Assembly (NCBI RefSeq): GCF_900142965.1
Contig: NZ_FRCQ01000018.1
Coordinates: 80,129 to 144,128 of the forward strand
Length of the DNA stretch: 64,000 nt
Reading direction: 5' to 3'
Source: Rhizobacter sp. OV335
GTDB lineage: Bacteria; Pseudomonadota; Gammaproteobacteria; Burkholderiales; Burkholderiaceae_C
This document shows positions 45,056 through 53,496 of the stretch, one piece after another. Position numbers and translations under genes: made by a program. The notes beneath the pieces were generated by a model. It saw only the letters and a list, made by a program, of their open reading frames with translations, had not been told where the DNA came from and did no database searches. How positions within the stretch are numbered: the stretch's first letter is position 1; every line of letters starts with the position of its first letter.

Positions 45056-46120
45056 ATGACCGAACCCATTCGACTCACTTCCTTCTCGCATGGTGGTGGC
45101 TGCGGCTGCAAGATCGCACCCGGCGTGCTGGCCGACATCCTCGCGCGCGCGCCGCAGGGCCTGGTGCCGCCCGAGCTGATGGTGGGCACCGAGACCGCCG
45201 ACGACGCGGCGGTGTACCGGCTGAACGATCAGCAGGCGCTGGTGGCCACCACCGACTTCTTCACGCCGATTGTCGACGACCCGCGCGACTTCGGCCGCAT
45301 CGCGGCGACGAATGCGATCTCCGACATCTACGCGATGGGCGGCACGCCGATCATGGCGCTCGCGCTGGTCGGCATGCCGCTCGACAAGCTGCCGCCGGCG
45401 GTCATCGGCGCCATCCTCGAAGGCGGCGCGAGCATCTGCCGCGAGGCCGGCATCCCGATCGCGGGCGGCCATTCGATCGACGTGCTGGAGCCGATCTACG
45501 GGCTGGTCGCGCTCGGGCTGGTGCACCCGGATCGCGTGCGCCGCAATGCCGATGCGCGCGACGGCGACGTGCTGGTGCTGGGCAAGCCGCTCGGCGTCGG
45601 CATCCTGTCGGCGGCGCTGAAGAAGGGCTTGCTCGATGCGACGGGGTATGCCGAGATGATCCGGCACACGACGCAGCTGAACCGCGTGGGCAGCGAGTTG
45701 GGCGGGCTGGACGGCGTGCATGCGATGACCGACGTGACCGGCTTCGGGTTGGCGGGGCACTTGCTGGAGGTGTGCCGGGGGTCGGGGCTGGCGGCCGAGC
45801 TGGACTTCTCCGCGCTGCCCTTGATCGAATCGGCCGCGATCCATGCCCGCAACGGCATCGTGACCGGTGCGTCGGCGCGCAACTGGGCCGGCTATGGCGC
45901 CGACGTGACGCTCGCGCCCGAGCTGCAGCCATGGCAGCAGGCGCTGCTGACCGATCCGCAGACCAGCGGGGGACTGCTGGTGAGCTGCGCGCCTGAGGCG
46001 GCGGCGCAGGTGCTGGCGCGATTTCATGCCACGGGGTTCGGGCAGGCTGCGGTGATCGGGCGAATGCGGGCGGGGTCGCCGCGATTGGAGATCAGAGCCA
46101 GCACACCCCGTTTGCCCTGA
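45056..46120 (+). CDS. selD: Selenophosphate synthetase (selenide, water dikinase)
   Basis: This 354-residue enzyme makes selenophosphate from selenide and ATP. The N-terminal active site is in HGGGCGCKIAP (C16, C18, K19); both cysteines are TGC codons, so this is the Cys form, not a selenoprotein. TTDFFTPIVDDPRDFGRIAATNAISD and VTGFGLAGHLLE are family blocks. The protein is used here at least by SelU; no selA, selB or selC is seen in the window. Confidence 0.96.
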   Translation: MTEPIRLTSFSHGGGCGCKIAPGVLADILARAPQGLVPPELMVGTETADDAAVYRLNDQQALVATTDFFTPIVDDPRDFGRIAATNAISDIYAMGGTPIMALALVGMPLDKLPPAVIGAILEGGASICREAGIPIAGGHSIDVLEPIYGLVALGLVHPDRVRRNADARDGDVLVLGKPLGVGILSAALKKGLLDATGYAEMIRHTTQLNRVGSELGGLDGVHAMTDVTGFGLAGHLLEVCRGSGLAAELDFSALPLIESAAIHARNGIVTGASARNWAGYGADVTLAPELQPWQQALLTDPQTSGGLLVSCAPEAAAQVLARFHATGFGQAAVIGRMRAGSPRLEIRASTPRLP

Positions 46121-46202
46121 GCACATCAGGTCCTTGAAGGGACCCGGCGGTTGCAAAGAAACTCCGTTTCGCGGTACTGCCTCGCATGGGCGCAGCGAAT
46201 CA

Positions 46203-47798
46203 TCAATGCCGAAGCGCTTTATTCACCTTTTTCGAGAAATCCGACTTCTTCAGAAAATCATTCAAATTTTTCACTATCTTTTTTCGATCCCTCCCGTACT
46301 TGGGATTTCCCTTCCCCGCCTCCTGGAGAGACCAATTCTCAACCAATTCACAACTGGCTTTGAGCGTCGCATGAAGATTCCTCATCGCGTCGGGATCGTT
46401 CTCAGCATTACATCGTGCATACAGGGCGCGAATCAACCGCTTGCTATTATCAGGTTGAAAATGAATATAGTAACCTGTCAATCTGCAAAGACTGTCAAAC
46501 TGTTGCTTCCTCAGAGTGACATCACCTGTCATCGCGGGATTCAACACCTCCCAACCATGATTTCCGAGCGTCGCCCCTCGCAACTTCTCCAGTCGCACCC
46601 ATGAATTTTCAATAGTGGCATCACCATATCTGGCAGAATAATCGCCATTTTCTATGGCATGCTGAAGCATGCTAGCAATATCTTCCCGTTCTTCGCTCAG
46701 TCCATCGTTCCTCTTTTGAAGGGCTAGCGTGCCACCGTACAAGTCATAGACATCACTCAGTGACCTACCCATGTCTTCAATTTCCCCCTTGTCTTCAGTT
46801 CTGTTGCAGACATCGATAAGAAACTTCACCACTGGCCCTGCGTTCTGAGGTGCGCTGACAGCAAGATCCTTGGCGACTCCGGCGAGATTCGCGAATTTCC
46901 GCTTCCTTGTTTCAGAATCAGCCTCGCTTGACAGCGAGCGCGGACGCCAGCGCCCCCCGCGCCCCCGTTCAGCCGCGCCCGCAAAATACGCCGGCCGCCA
47001 TGCTTGGTCCATCTTTTCCTCTTTACTGAATTTCTTGCCGTCAACAGGCGGCAGTTTGAAATATAGGCACAATCCGGCGCGGAACTCACCTGAAAGCTTG
47101 ATTTTCAGCTTGGCATCAGGATGACTGATGGAAAACAAATACACCTGTTGGGCCATGATGTCAGGTGCATGCCGATCTGTACAAGAGATGTCCGACAAAT
47201 CTACCACCCCCGCCTCGGACGCGGAGGCGTTTTTCAAACGAAGCCGGACCTCGTCCTCCAAGGAATCAAGGGGCAACTCTCGCGAGGAAGTCTCAGGCTC
47301 CACCTCCTCCGCCCAGACAAATGACAATTGCTCATTATTTTTCTGCGGCTCACTGATTCTCTGAAACGCCTGAACGGCCTTATTCAAATGTTCCGCCCAT
47401 GAAAATTCCTGCAAGTCTTTACGACCATCTCGGTATTTCCACTTCGTTGCCCATTGTTTTGCGAACGCGGCGACATCGCGCCACTCACATCGCTCGCCTC
47501 TGAGGAAACATTGAAAGGCTTTTATCTCGACAACGCCGTCAGACCCAAGTGTCGACTTGAGCATATCTCGCGTCGAAGGCTGCAGAAGATAAGAGAATTT
47601 CTCAACATCGTCGAAATCCCCCTGGGAATGCAGAAGTGCATTCGCCTTGTGGGTATTACCGCTGAGAAATGCGTAGCCTATGTGTGAATTGAGCCTCTTT
47701 GCGGCCTTTCGCAAATCGGCGGTACGCTCTCGAAAGGGAGATTTTGGAGGCTCAGAATGAGCCCGCTGGTGGATTGGTCGATCACTGACTTTTTGCAT
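46203..47798 (-). CDS. Unrecognised AT-rich orphan gene (531 aa)
   Basis: Not recognised. The gene is clearly AT-richer than all neighbours and uses rare codons for this genome, suggesting recent acquisition. The product is soluble and largely alpha-helical, with a disordered Ser/Pro/Arg N-terminus (about 1-30, HSEPPKSPFRERT) and another basic Arg/Gly-rich stretch near the middle. No signal peptide, membrane segment or known catalytic motif is visible. A secreted effector-like role is possible but no secretion-system box was found upstream. ATG 47798 has AAGG 8 bp before it; an upstream TTG is less likely. Confidence 0.7.
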   Translation of the reverse strand: MQKVSDRPIHQRAHSEPPKSPFRERTADLRKAAKRLNSHIGYAFLSGNTHKANALLHSQGDFDDVEKFSYLLQPSTRDMLKSTLGSDGVVEIKAFQCFLRGERCEWRDVAAFAKQWATKWKYRDGRKDLQEFSWAEHLNKAVQAFQRISEPQKNNEQLSFVWAEEVEPETSSRELPLDSLEDEVRLRLKNASASEAGVVDLSDISCTDRHAPDIMAQQVYLFSISHPDAKLKIKLSGEFRAGLCLYFKLPPVDGKKFSKEEKMDQAWRPAYFAGAAERGRGGRWRPRSLSSEADSETRKRKFANLAGVAKDLAVSAPQNAGPVVKFLIDVCNRTEDKGEIEDMGRSLSDVYDLYGGTLALQKRNDGLSEEREDIASMLQHAIENGDYSARYGDATIENSWVRLEKLRGATLGNHGWEVLNPAMTGDVTLRKQQFDSLCRLTGYYIHFQPDNSKRLIRALYARCNAENDPDAMRNLHATLKASCELVENWSLQEAGKGNPKYGRDRKKIVKNLNDFLKKSDFSKKVNKALRH

Positions 47799-47904
47799 CA
47801 CTACAGCCTTGTTGGGCAACGGTTCACGGGACGAATTTCCATTTCGCCAGCGTTGTGCCGGGCTCCATGGCCCCCTCTAAGTCGCACGCGCGCTCAAGGC
47901 GTTC

Positions 47905-47945
47905 CAAAGACTTTTGTCCTCGACGCTTCCGTGTCGGCTCAGCAA
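47905..47945 (+). pseudogene. Possible PIN-domain (VapC-like) toxin N-terminal fragment
   Basis: One plus-strand frame reads PKTFVLDASVSA, resembling the first beta-strand of VapC toxins (FVLDASVAxxW) with the catalytic aspartate. It then runs out of frame and similarity. It lies in the non-coding scar between the AT-rich orphan and the LysR gene. The match is short and could be chance. Confidence 0.25.
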
Positions 47946-47949
47946 GGCG

Positions 47950-48954
47950 TCATTCGGCCGATGTGCCACGCACCTTGATCGCCCGGTTCATTTCCTCGAG
48001 CGTCACGGTGCGAGCCGCCTTGCCAAACATGCCTTTCAGTTCGGTGACAGAGTCGTTGGGCATGTCATCGAACTTCTTCGCCAGGAAATCCACCAGCGCC
48101 CTGACCCGCCCCGGCACGAAGCGGCCGCTCGGCAGCAGCGCGTGCAGCGGGTAAGGCTCGGTCTCCCACTCGGGCAGCAGCGGCACCAGCGCACCGTTGA
48201 GCAGGTCGCCGCGAATGTCGATCTGCGACTTCAGCAGCACCCCTGCCCCTGCCACCGCCCATTCGCGGGCCAGCGAGGCATCGTCGACGGTGCGGTCGCC
48301 CTTGACGCGCACCTCGACCCAATGGCCGTCGCGACCGAAGCGCCAGCCGCGGAAGTTGCGCCCACCGCGGTCGAAGGTCAGGCAGTTGTGCTGCAACAAG
48401 TCTTGCGGCACCTGCGGGGCGGGATGCCGGCGCAGGTAGTCGGGCGATGCACACAGCACCGGCCGCGCCGGCACCAGCAGCCGCGCGACCAGACCCGAGT
48501 CGGCCGGCGTGCCGTAGCGCAACGCGACATCGACATCGTCGCGCACCACGTCCTTCGGGCGATCGCCGACCGACAGCGACAACTGCAACCCGGGATGCGC
48601 CGCGAGGAACTCGCTGAACCACGGCAGCAGCGTCGTGCGCGTCAGGTCCGAAGGCGCCGCGACGCGCAAGCTGCCGACCAGCGCACCGCGCTCTTCCGTC
48701 ACCTGCGATTCGCCCTCGGCCAGCAGCTCGAACGCGCGGGTCGCATAGCCGAGCAGCGTCTGCCCTTGCGCCGTCAGCCGCATCGCGCGCGTCGAGCGCT
48801 CGAACAGCCGCGTGCCGAGTTGCGTCTCCAGCCGCTTCAGCATCGCGCTGGCCGCCGCCGGCGTGATGCCGAGCGCCGCGGCGGCAGCCGTCAGCGAGCC
48901 GCCCCGCGCGGTCTGGATCAGCACGTCGAAGTCCGCGATATTGCCAACTTTCAT
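47950..48954 (-). CDS. LysR-family regulator with an antitoxin-like C-terminal tail
   Basis: This 334-residue protein has a normal LysR N-terminal helix-turn-helix (FDVLIQTARGGSLTAAAAALGITPAAASAMLKRLE) and substrate domain ending near VDFLAKKFDD. The last 37 residues (47950-48063) do not belong to LysR: TELKGMFGKAARTV and TLEEMNRAIKVRG match the C-terminal half of AbrB/MazE-type antitoxins. It is divergent from the GlcG-like gene, probably its target. Start 48954 is preferred over 48987. Confidence 0.85.
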   Translation of the reverse strand: MKVGNIADFDVLIQTARGGSLTAAAAALGITPAAASAMLKRLETQLGTRLFERSTRAMRLTAQGQTLLGYATRAFELLAEGESQVTEERGALVGSLRVAAPSDLTRTTLLPWFSEFLAAHPGLQLSLSVGDRPKDVVRDDVDVALRYGTPADSGLVARLLVPARPVLCASPDYLRRHPAPQVPQDLLQHNCLTFDRGGRNFRGWRFGRDGHWVEVRVKGDRTVDDASLAREWAVAGAGVLLKSQIDIRGDLLNGALVPLLPEWETEPYPLHALLPSGRFVPGRVRALVDFLAKKFDDMPNDSVTELKGMFGKAARTVTLEEMNRAIKVRGTSAE

Positions 48955-48959
48955 TTGAA

Positions 48960-48988
48960 ATTGATACTTTCTGAGGAGTCTTATCAAT
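48960..48988. promoter_or_regulatory. Candidate LysR binding site
   Basis: The inverted repeat ATTGATA-N15-TATCAAT lies between the LysR start (48954) and the divergent GlcG/HbpS-like start (49035). LysR proteins usually bind such interrupted palindromes to control the divergent gene. Confidence 0.55.
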
Positions 48989-49034
48989 CGATGGTTGCGA
49001 TTCTAGAGTTCGGGCCTCACTCACTGGAAGCCCC

Positions 49035-49481
49035 ATGAACCACTCGCAGACCTCTCTCACCATTGCGTCCACGTCGATCGCCCGCGACGCTGCGGCGCGC
49101 CTGATCGACGCCGCCCGCGCCGCCTGCCGGGACATCGGCATCGAAGCCACCATCGCCATCACCGATGCCGGCGGTCACCTGAAGGCACTGGACCGCACCG
49201 ACAACGCCCCGTTCCTGACCGTCGACGTCGCGATCGACAAGGCCTGGACGGCTGCGTCGTTCGGCCTCGGCACCCACGTGTGGAGCGACATCGTGAAGGA
49301 CCCGGTCGTTGCCCAACTCGCGCACCGGCCGCGGCTGGTCGCGGTCGGCGGCGGCTGCCCGATCGTCCACGACGGCCGCGTCGTCGGCGGCATCGGCATC
49401 TCGGGCGGCAACGCGCTGCAGGACCAGCAGGCGGCCGAGATCGCGCTGAAGGCCGTCGGCTTCGACATCGCGCCGGCCTGA
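49035..49481 (+). CDS. GlcG/HbpS-family (DUF336) protein
   Basis: This 148-residue protein has the DUF336 blocks IAITDAGGHLKALDRTDNAPFLTVDVAIDKAWTAASFG and VGGGCPIVHDGRVVGGIGISGG. Members include heme-binding HbpS and GlcG of glycolate operons. Controlled by the divergent LysR regulator; ligand unknown. Confidence 0.88.
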   Translation: MNHSQTSLTIASTSIARDAAARLIDAARAACRDIGIEATIAITDAGGHLKALDRTDNAPFLTVDVAIDKAWTAASFGLGTHVWSDIVKDPVVAQLAHRPRLVAVGGGCPIVHDGRVVGGIGISGGNALQDQQAAEIALKAVGFDIAPA

Positions 49482-49486
49482 CCCGC

Positions 49487-49927
49487 ATGCCACCCCGTCG
49501 CCACCTCGCGTCGATCGCCCTCTCGATGACGCTGCTCAACGCCCTGTCCGCCAGCGCCGAGCCCGACCCGGCCGCGGCCACCGCCGACTTCTTCGCGAAG
49601 ATCACCGCGAAGGACCTCGATGCCGTCGCGCGCTACCTGCCCGCCGAGGGCTTCACCGAGACCGTGCCGGAGTCGAAGGAGCTGCTGCACCTGGATGCGA
49701 AAGCCTTCGACGGCCTGTTCAAGTCCGGCAGGCAGATCGACCTGCGGGTCGCCGACCTGAAGCTGCAGAGCTTCGGCGACACCGCCCTCGTGACCGGCAC
49801 GCGCCTGGGTGGCATCGGCATGCCGGACAAGGCGCCGGCCTCCGCACGGCTCGCGTTCACGATGCTGTGGACGCGTGCCCCGTCCGGCTGGCAGCTGCGC
49901 CACCTGCACCTTTCGCCGCAACCCTGA
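49487..49927 (+). CDS. Exported SnoaL/NTF2-like small protein
   Basis: This 146-residue precursor has a signal peptide (about 1-24) followed by an NTF2-like region (PAAATADFFAKITAKDLDAVARYLP ... ARLAFTMLWTRAPSGWQLRHLHLS) typical of DUF4440/SnoaL proteins. It starts 5 bp after the GlcG-like gene, so is co-transcribed. Function unknown. Confidence 0.65.
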   Translation: MPPRRHLASIALSMTLLNALSASAEPDPAAATADFFAKITAKDLDAVARYLPAEGFTETVPESKELLHLDAKAFDGLFKSGRQIDLRVADLKLQSFGDTALVTGTRLGGIGMPDKAPASARLAFTMLWTRAPSGWQLRHLHLSPQP

Positions 49928-49933
49928 GCAGCC

Positions 49934-50626
49934 TCAGCCCAGCGGCCTGCAGGAGATGCGGAAATCGACGTGGTAGTGCTCGTCGTGCCGCACCCACGCG
50001 CGGCCCTTCATGAAGTTGACGTGCTCGCGCAGCCAGTCACCGCGCGGCGTGGCCAGCAGCATCGGCAGGTACGGCGGATCGAAGATCACCATCGCGAGGC
50101 CCGCGCCGTGACGCCGTGCCGACTCCGCGAGCTGGAACAGGTGCTCCGCGATCGCCGCGAAGTCGATGCGCAGGTCGCCGAAGCGCCCCGCCGCATCGAA
50201 CTCGATCGCATACCCGAGCTTGTTCGTCACGCCCGTCGACAGCGGCACCGACGCGCCGCCCGCGTTGCGCACCGGCACGAAGAAGTCGACCGACAGGCCG
50301 TTCTGGTGGCTGCGGTGCGGCCGGATGCGGCCGCCTCCCGCCCAGCCGGTCTCGCCGTAGACGAACACCGTGCCGGGCAGCGCCGTCGCGAGCTGCGCAT
50401 AGGCGTCGACGACGATGTCGCGCACCGTCGAGTGCACATGGGTGCGGCCGGCCGTCACGCCGAGCCGGCTGTAGGCCGAGTAGTTGGCACCGTCCTTCGG
50501 CAGCGCAACGCCGTCTTCGAGCCTGCCCTGGGCCACCGTGCCGAAGCAGCGGCTCGCCGCCCACGACGGCAGCGCGGCCGCCGATCCGCACAACGCGAGC
50601 AGCGCCCGCCGTTGGAGGCGGCTCAC
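49934..50626 (-). CDS. MepA-like (M74) murein endopeptidase, exported
   Basis: This 230-residue precursor has an N-terminal signal region (LLALCGSAAALPSWA) and MepA motifs: the metal-ligand block RIRPHRSHQNGLSVDFF and the late DEHYHVDFRISC. MepA cleaves D-Ala-mesoDAP cross-links in peptidoglycan. The GTG start overlaps the apbE-like stop by four bases, so it is the last gene of the DUF4266-DUF3570-ApbE unit. Confidence 0.82.
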   Translation of the reverse strand: MSRLQRRALLALCGSAAALPSWAASRCFGTVAQGRLEDGVALPKDGANYSAYSRLGVTAGRTHVHSTVRDIVVDAYAQLATALPGTVFVYGETGWAGGGRIRPHRSHQNGLSVDFFVPVRNAGGASVPLSTGVTNKLGYAIEFDAAGRFGDLRIDFAAIAEHLFQLAESARRHGAGLAMVIFDPPYLPMLLATPRGDWLREHVNFMKGRAWVRHDEHYHVDFRISCRPLG

Positions 50627-51612
50627 GGCGGCAGCGCCTCGCTCTCGCCGCGCTGCCAGATCTCGTGCCGGTGGATGCCGCCCTGCGCATCGACCGCCAG
50701 GTAGCCGACGTTCTGCGACTGCAGGAACGCCAGCGCGTCGCCCTGCAACAGCATCGCGATCGTCGTCAGCGCGCCGGCGGCCAGGCAGGCCGGCGCCACC
50801 ACGCTGACCGACTGCCAGTGCGACACCGGCATGCCGCTTCGCGGGTCGAGGATGTGGCAGTAACGCACGCCGTCCTGCTCGAAGAAGCGCTCGTAGTCGC
50901 CGCTGGTCGCGAGTGCGCCGTCGGCCAGGTCGATGCGGGCGATCAGCGAGCGCTCGTGCCGCGGGTGCTGCACGCCGAGCACCCAGGGCCGGCCGTCGGG
51001 CCGCGGGCCGATCAGGCGGATGTCGCCGCCCAGGTTGACCATACCGTGGCGCACGCCGCGCGACTGCAGCAGCGTCGCGGCGCGGTCGGCCGCGTACTCC
51101 TTGCCGAAGCCGCCGAAGTCGAGCTCCATGCCGGCCATCGGCAGCTCGATGCGCCCGATCTGCCCCGGTCCGCGGCGCTGCCAGCGCAGCTTGCTCCAGC
51201 CGACACGCGGCAGCAGCTGCGCGAGCTGGCCGTCGGCAGGCTTGCGGCCAGCCTTGAAATCCCAGGCCTGGCGCAACATGCCCGAGGTGATGTCGAACAG
51301 CCCGCCGCTGCTCGCATGCAGCTGCGCCGCAAAGTCGAGCAGGTCCGCCGTCTCGACGTCGACCTCGACCGGCTGCCCGCCGCCGGCCGCGGCGTTGATG
51401 CGCGACACCACGCTCGCATCGCGGTAACGCGAGAACTTCGATTCGATGCGCCGCACCTCGTCGATCGCCTCGCGCGCCAGCGGCTCGGCCTTCTTGCGAC
51501 CGAGGCCGGCGATGCGGATCTCGCATTCGCAGGCCATCGCACCGAAGCCGAAGCCGAGGTCGTCGGCCTGCGCCTCGGCGCGCGCCGACATCGGGTGGAA
51601 CACGGTGCTCAC
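50623..51612 (-). CDS. apbE: FAD:protein FMN transferase (ApbE)
   Basis: ApbE covalently attaches FMN from FAD to Thr/Ser of exported flavoproteins. The protein of about 329 residues has the MELDFGGFGKEYAADRA block and the GALATSGDYERFFEQDG block with HILDPRSGMPV typical of the family. A GTG start at 51612 places it immediately after the DUF3570 stop; ATG 51591 (322 residues) is an alternative. No lipoprotein signal is visible. Confidence 0.9.
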   Translation of the reverse strand: MSTVFHPMSARAEAQADDLGFGFGAMACECEIRIAGLGRKKAEPLAREAIDEVRRIESKFSRYRDASVVSRINAAAGGGQPVEVDVETADLLDFAAQLHASSGGLFDITSGMLRQAWDFKAGRKPADGQLAQLLPRVGWSKLRWQRRGPGQIGRIELPMAGMELDFGGFGKEYAADRAATLLQSRGVRHGMVNLGGDIRLIGPRPDGRPWVLGVQHPRHERSLIARIDLADGALATSGDYERFFEQDGVRYCHILDPRSGMPVSHWQSVSVVAPACLAAGALTTIAMLLQGDALAFLQSQNVGYLAVDAQGGIHRHEIWQRGESEALPP

Positions 51613-51614
51613 GT

Positions 51615-52760
51615 TCAGAATTTGCGGCTGATGCCGACCTGCACCATGCGCGCCTTGAACGGCTCCAGCCCCTTCGAACCCTCGCCGCCGGCGCGCCACT
51701 CGCCGCGCTGCTGGTAGGCCTCGCCCTTCAGGTCGAAGGTCCACAGCGCGTCGACGGCCCATTGCAGCTTCAGCCCGAGCGTGAACGCACCGAAGGCCGA
51801 CAGCCGCTGGTCCAGCGAGTTGTAGGCGTTTGCATCCCAGCCCACCGGGAAGGGCGCGCCGAGCGTCGTGTCGTACACCGGATCGGCGTAGAACGATGCG
51901 GCGCTCTGCGTGTAGTAGCGCAGCAGCGGCGTCAGGCTGACGCCGCCGCCGACCGGCTTCACCCATTCGAGCTGCAGCGTGCTCGCCTTGACCTGCCAGC
52001 TGTCGTTGTAGGCGCGGTAGCTGCTGCGCAGCGTCGAGCCGTCACCAGCGAAGTGGTGGTTCCAGCGCAGCAGCAGCGCGGTCTGGCGGCGCTCGCTGGG
52101 GCGCACGTCGAGCGCCTTGTACGGATCGTTCAGGTAGCCGGTGCTGCGGCTGTGCGTCAGGTTGGCCTGCACCAGGTCGTCGCCGGTGACGGCCTGCGTG
52201 ACGCCGACGATGAAGTCGTTGGTGCGCTTGCGTTCGTCGGCGACGTTGCCGTCGTAGCCGCCGTCGGTCGGGTCGATCTTGTCGCCGGCATGGCCGAAGC
52301 CGGCATTCCAGGTGGTGTTGTTGTCGTCGCTGGCCAGCGTGCCGGCCAGCGAGAACGCGCGCGACAGGTAGTCGTGCTCGGTCGAGTACGCGCCGCCGAG
52401 CGACACCGATGCGCGCTGGAAGTAGCGCGTCACCTTCAGGTCGCCGGCCTTGCGCTCGTCGTCCATCGTCGACGCGCCGGACACGTTGCTGTGGTAGCGC
52501 GGCGTCGCGCCGGACACGTGGTCCACCGTGGCGGTCGCCTCCAGGCCCCAGTCGCGGCCGATGGGTGCGACGAGCAGGAACGACGGCGAGTTCACCGTGA
52601 CGCGTTTCCAGCCGGGCTGCGAGTCCTGGTAGTTCAGGAAGCGCAGGCCGACCAGGCCTTGCTCGGGGGCGTTCTCGGCATGTGCTGACACATGCACGAC
52701 ACCGGGCAGGGCCATCGCGGCGAGCACGAGGGGGCCGAAGGGAGCGTTCTTCAATTGCAT
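51615..52760 (-). CDS. DUF3570 outer-membrane-like protein
   Basis: This 381-residue exported protein has a signal peptide (about 1-29) and a beta-rich body with many alternating aromatic residues, ending in the C-terminal phenylalanine of outer-membrane beta-barrels (QVGISRKF). It overlaps the DUF4266 gene by 10 bp and precedes apbE. DUF3570 and DUF4266 are known to co-occur with apbE, likely as substrate or scaffold of a flavinylated extracytoplasmic system. Confidence 0.85.
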   Translation of the reverse strand: MQLKNAPFGPLVLAAMALPGVVHVSAHAENAPEQGLVGLRFLNYQDSQPGWKRVTVNSPSFLLVAPIGRDWGLEATATVDHVSGATPRYHSNVSGASTMDDERKAGDLKVTRYFQRASVSLGGAYSTEHDYLSRAFSLAGTLASDDNNTTWNAGFGHAGDKIDPTDGGYDGNVADERKRTNDFIVGVTQAVTGDDLVQANLTHSRSTGYLNDPYKALDVRPSERRQTALLLRWNHHFAGDGSTLRSSYRAYNDSWQVKASTLQLEWVKPVGGGVSLTPLLRYYTQSAASFYADPVYDTTLGAPFPVGWDANAYNSLDQRLSAFGAFTLGLKLQWAVDALWTFDLKGEAYQQRGEWRAGGEGSKGLEPFKARMVQVGISRKF

Positions 52761-52975
52761 CCGCAGCCTCCGCCACCCACGCCGTAGCCGCCGGACGCGT
52801 TCTCCTTGCTGGTGTAGATGTGCTGCTCGAAGCGCTGCTCCAGCGCATCGCCGCCCATCGTCATCTCGGGCTTGGCCAGGTTGCCTTTTTCCCAGGCCTT
52901 GGGCGGTTCGTAGTTGGCGCAGCCGGCCGTCACGGCGAGGCAGGCTGCGAGCATCGCGGTCGCGAATTTCTTCAT
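52751..52975 (-). CDS. DUF4266 small lipoprotein with C-terminal GGGGCGCN
   Basis: This 74-residue lipoprotein has the lipobox VTAGC at its signal end. The mature C-terminus GGYGVGGGGCGCN has paired cysteines that are the hallmark of DUF4266. It starts the DUF4266-DUF3570-ApbE-MepA unit. The Cys-Gly-Cys end suggests a metal or redox role, but no function is established. Confidence 0.88.
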   Translation of the reverse strand: MKKFATAMLAACLAVTAGCANYEPPKAWEKGNLAKPEMTMGGDALEQRFEQHIYTSKENASGGYGVGGGGCGCN

Positions 52976-53067
52976 GACGGTCCCCTGTTGTCGCGCGACT
53001 TTACCCGGCCCCGCGTGGAACGCTTCATGCATGCCGCAGCCCACCGTTTGAACGCTGGAGGATCGCG

Positions 53068-53496
53068 ATGCTGGACAGCACCACCACGAAGTTCTCACAC
53101 GTGAAGCCGGGCGACACCGCCTGGCGCAGCGACGGGCTGCGGGATTTCTTCCTGTACCGCGACCTCGGCGTCGAGCAGGCCACGCACGGCCGGGTGCTCG
53201 CGCAGCTCGTCAAGGCCAACCTGGCACCCGAAAAGGGCACCGGCTGGCACCGTCATGAGGCGGAGTTCCACATCGTCATCATGACCAAGGGCTGGGCGAA
53301 GTTCATGTACGAGGACCGCGAGACGCTGGTCTCGGCCGGCGACTGCGTGCACCAGCGCCCCGGCATCGTGCACTACCTGTTCGACTACTCGCCCGACATG
53401 GAGTACATCGAGATCGTCGGGCCGTCGGATTTCACGTCGATCGACATGCCGGCGCCCTGCGAGGTGCCCGCCGTGACACCCTGGACTGGGTCTTAG
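53068..53496 (+). CDS. Cupin-domain protein
   Basis: This 142-residue single-cupin protein has the motif GTGWHRHEAEFHIVIMTKGWAKF (metal-binding HxH...E) and a second VHQRPGIVHYLF block. Substrate unknown. Its TAG overlaps the convergent GST stop. Confidence 0.82.
   Translation: MLDSTTTKFSHVKPGDTAWRSDGLRDFFLYRDLGVEQATHGRVLAQLVKANLAPEKGTGWHRHEAEFHIVIMTKGWAKFMYEDRETLVSAGDCVHQRPGIVHYLFDYSPDMEYIEIVGPSDFTSIDMPAPCEVPAVTPWTGS

Noticed and set aside
45095..45115. SelD as a selenoprotein
   Set aside because: The active-site residues are encoded by TGC codons, and there is no in-frame TGA.
47799..47990. PIP/hrpII box for type III secretion upstream of the orphan gene
   Set aside because: No pair of TTCG boxes with the right spacing is found before the start, so a type III effector label is not supported.
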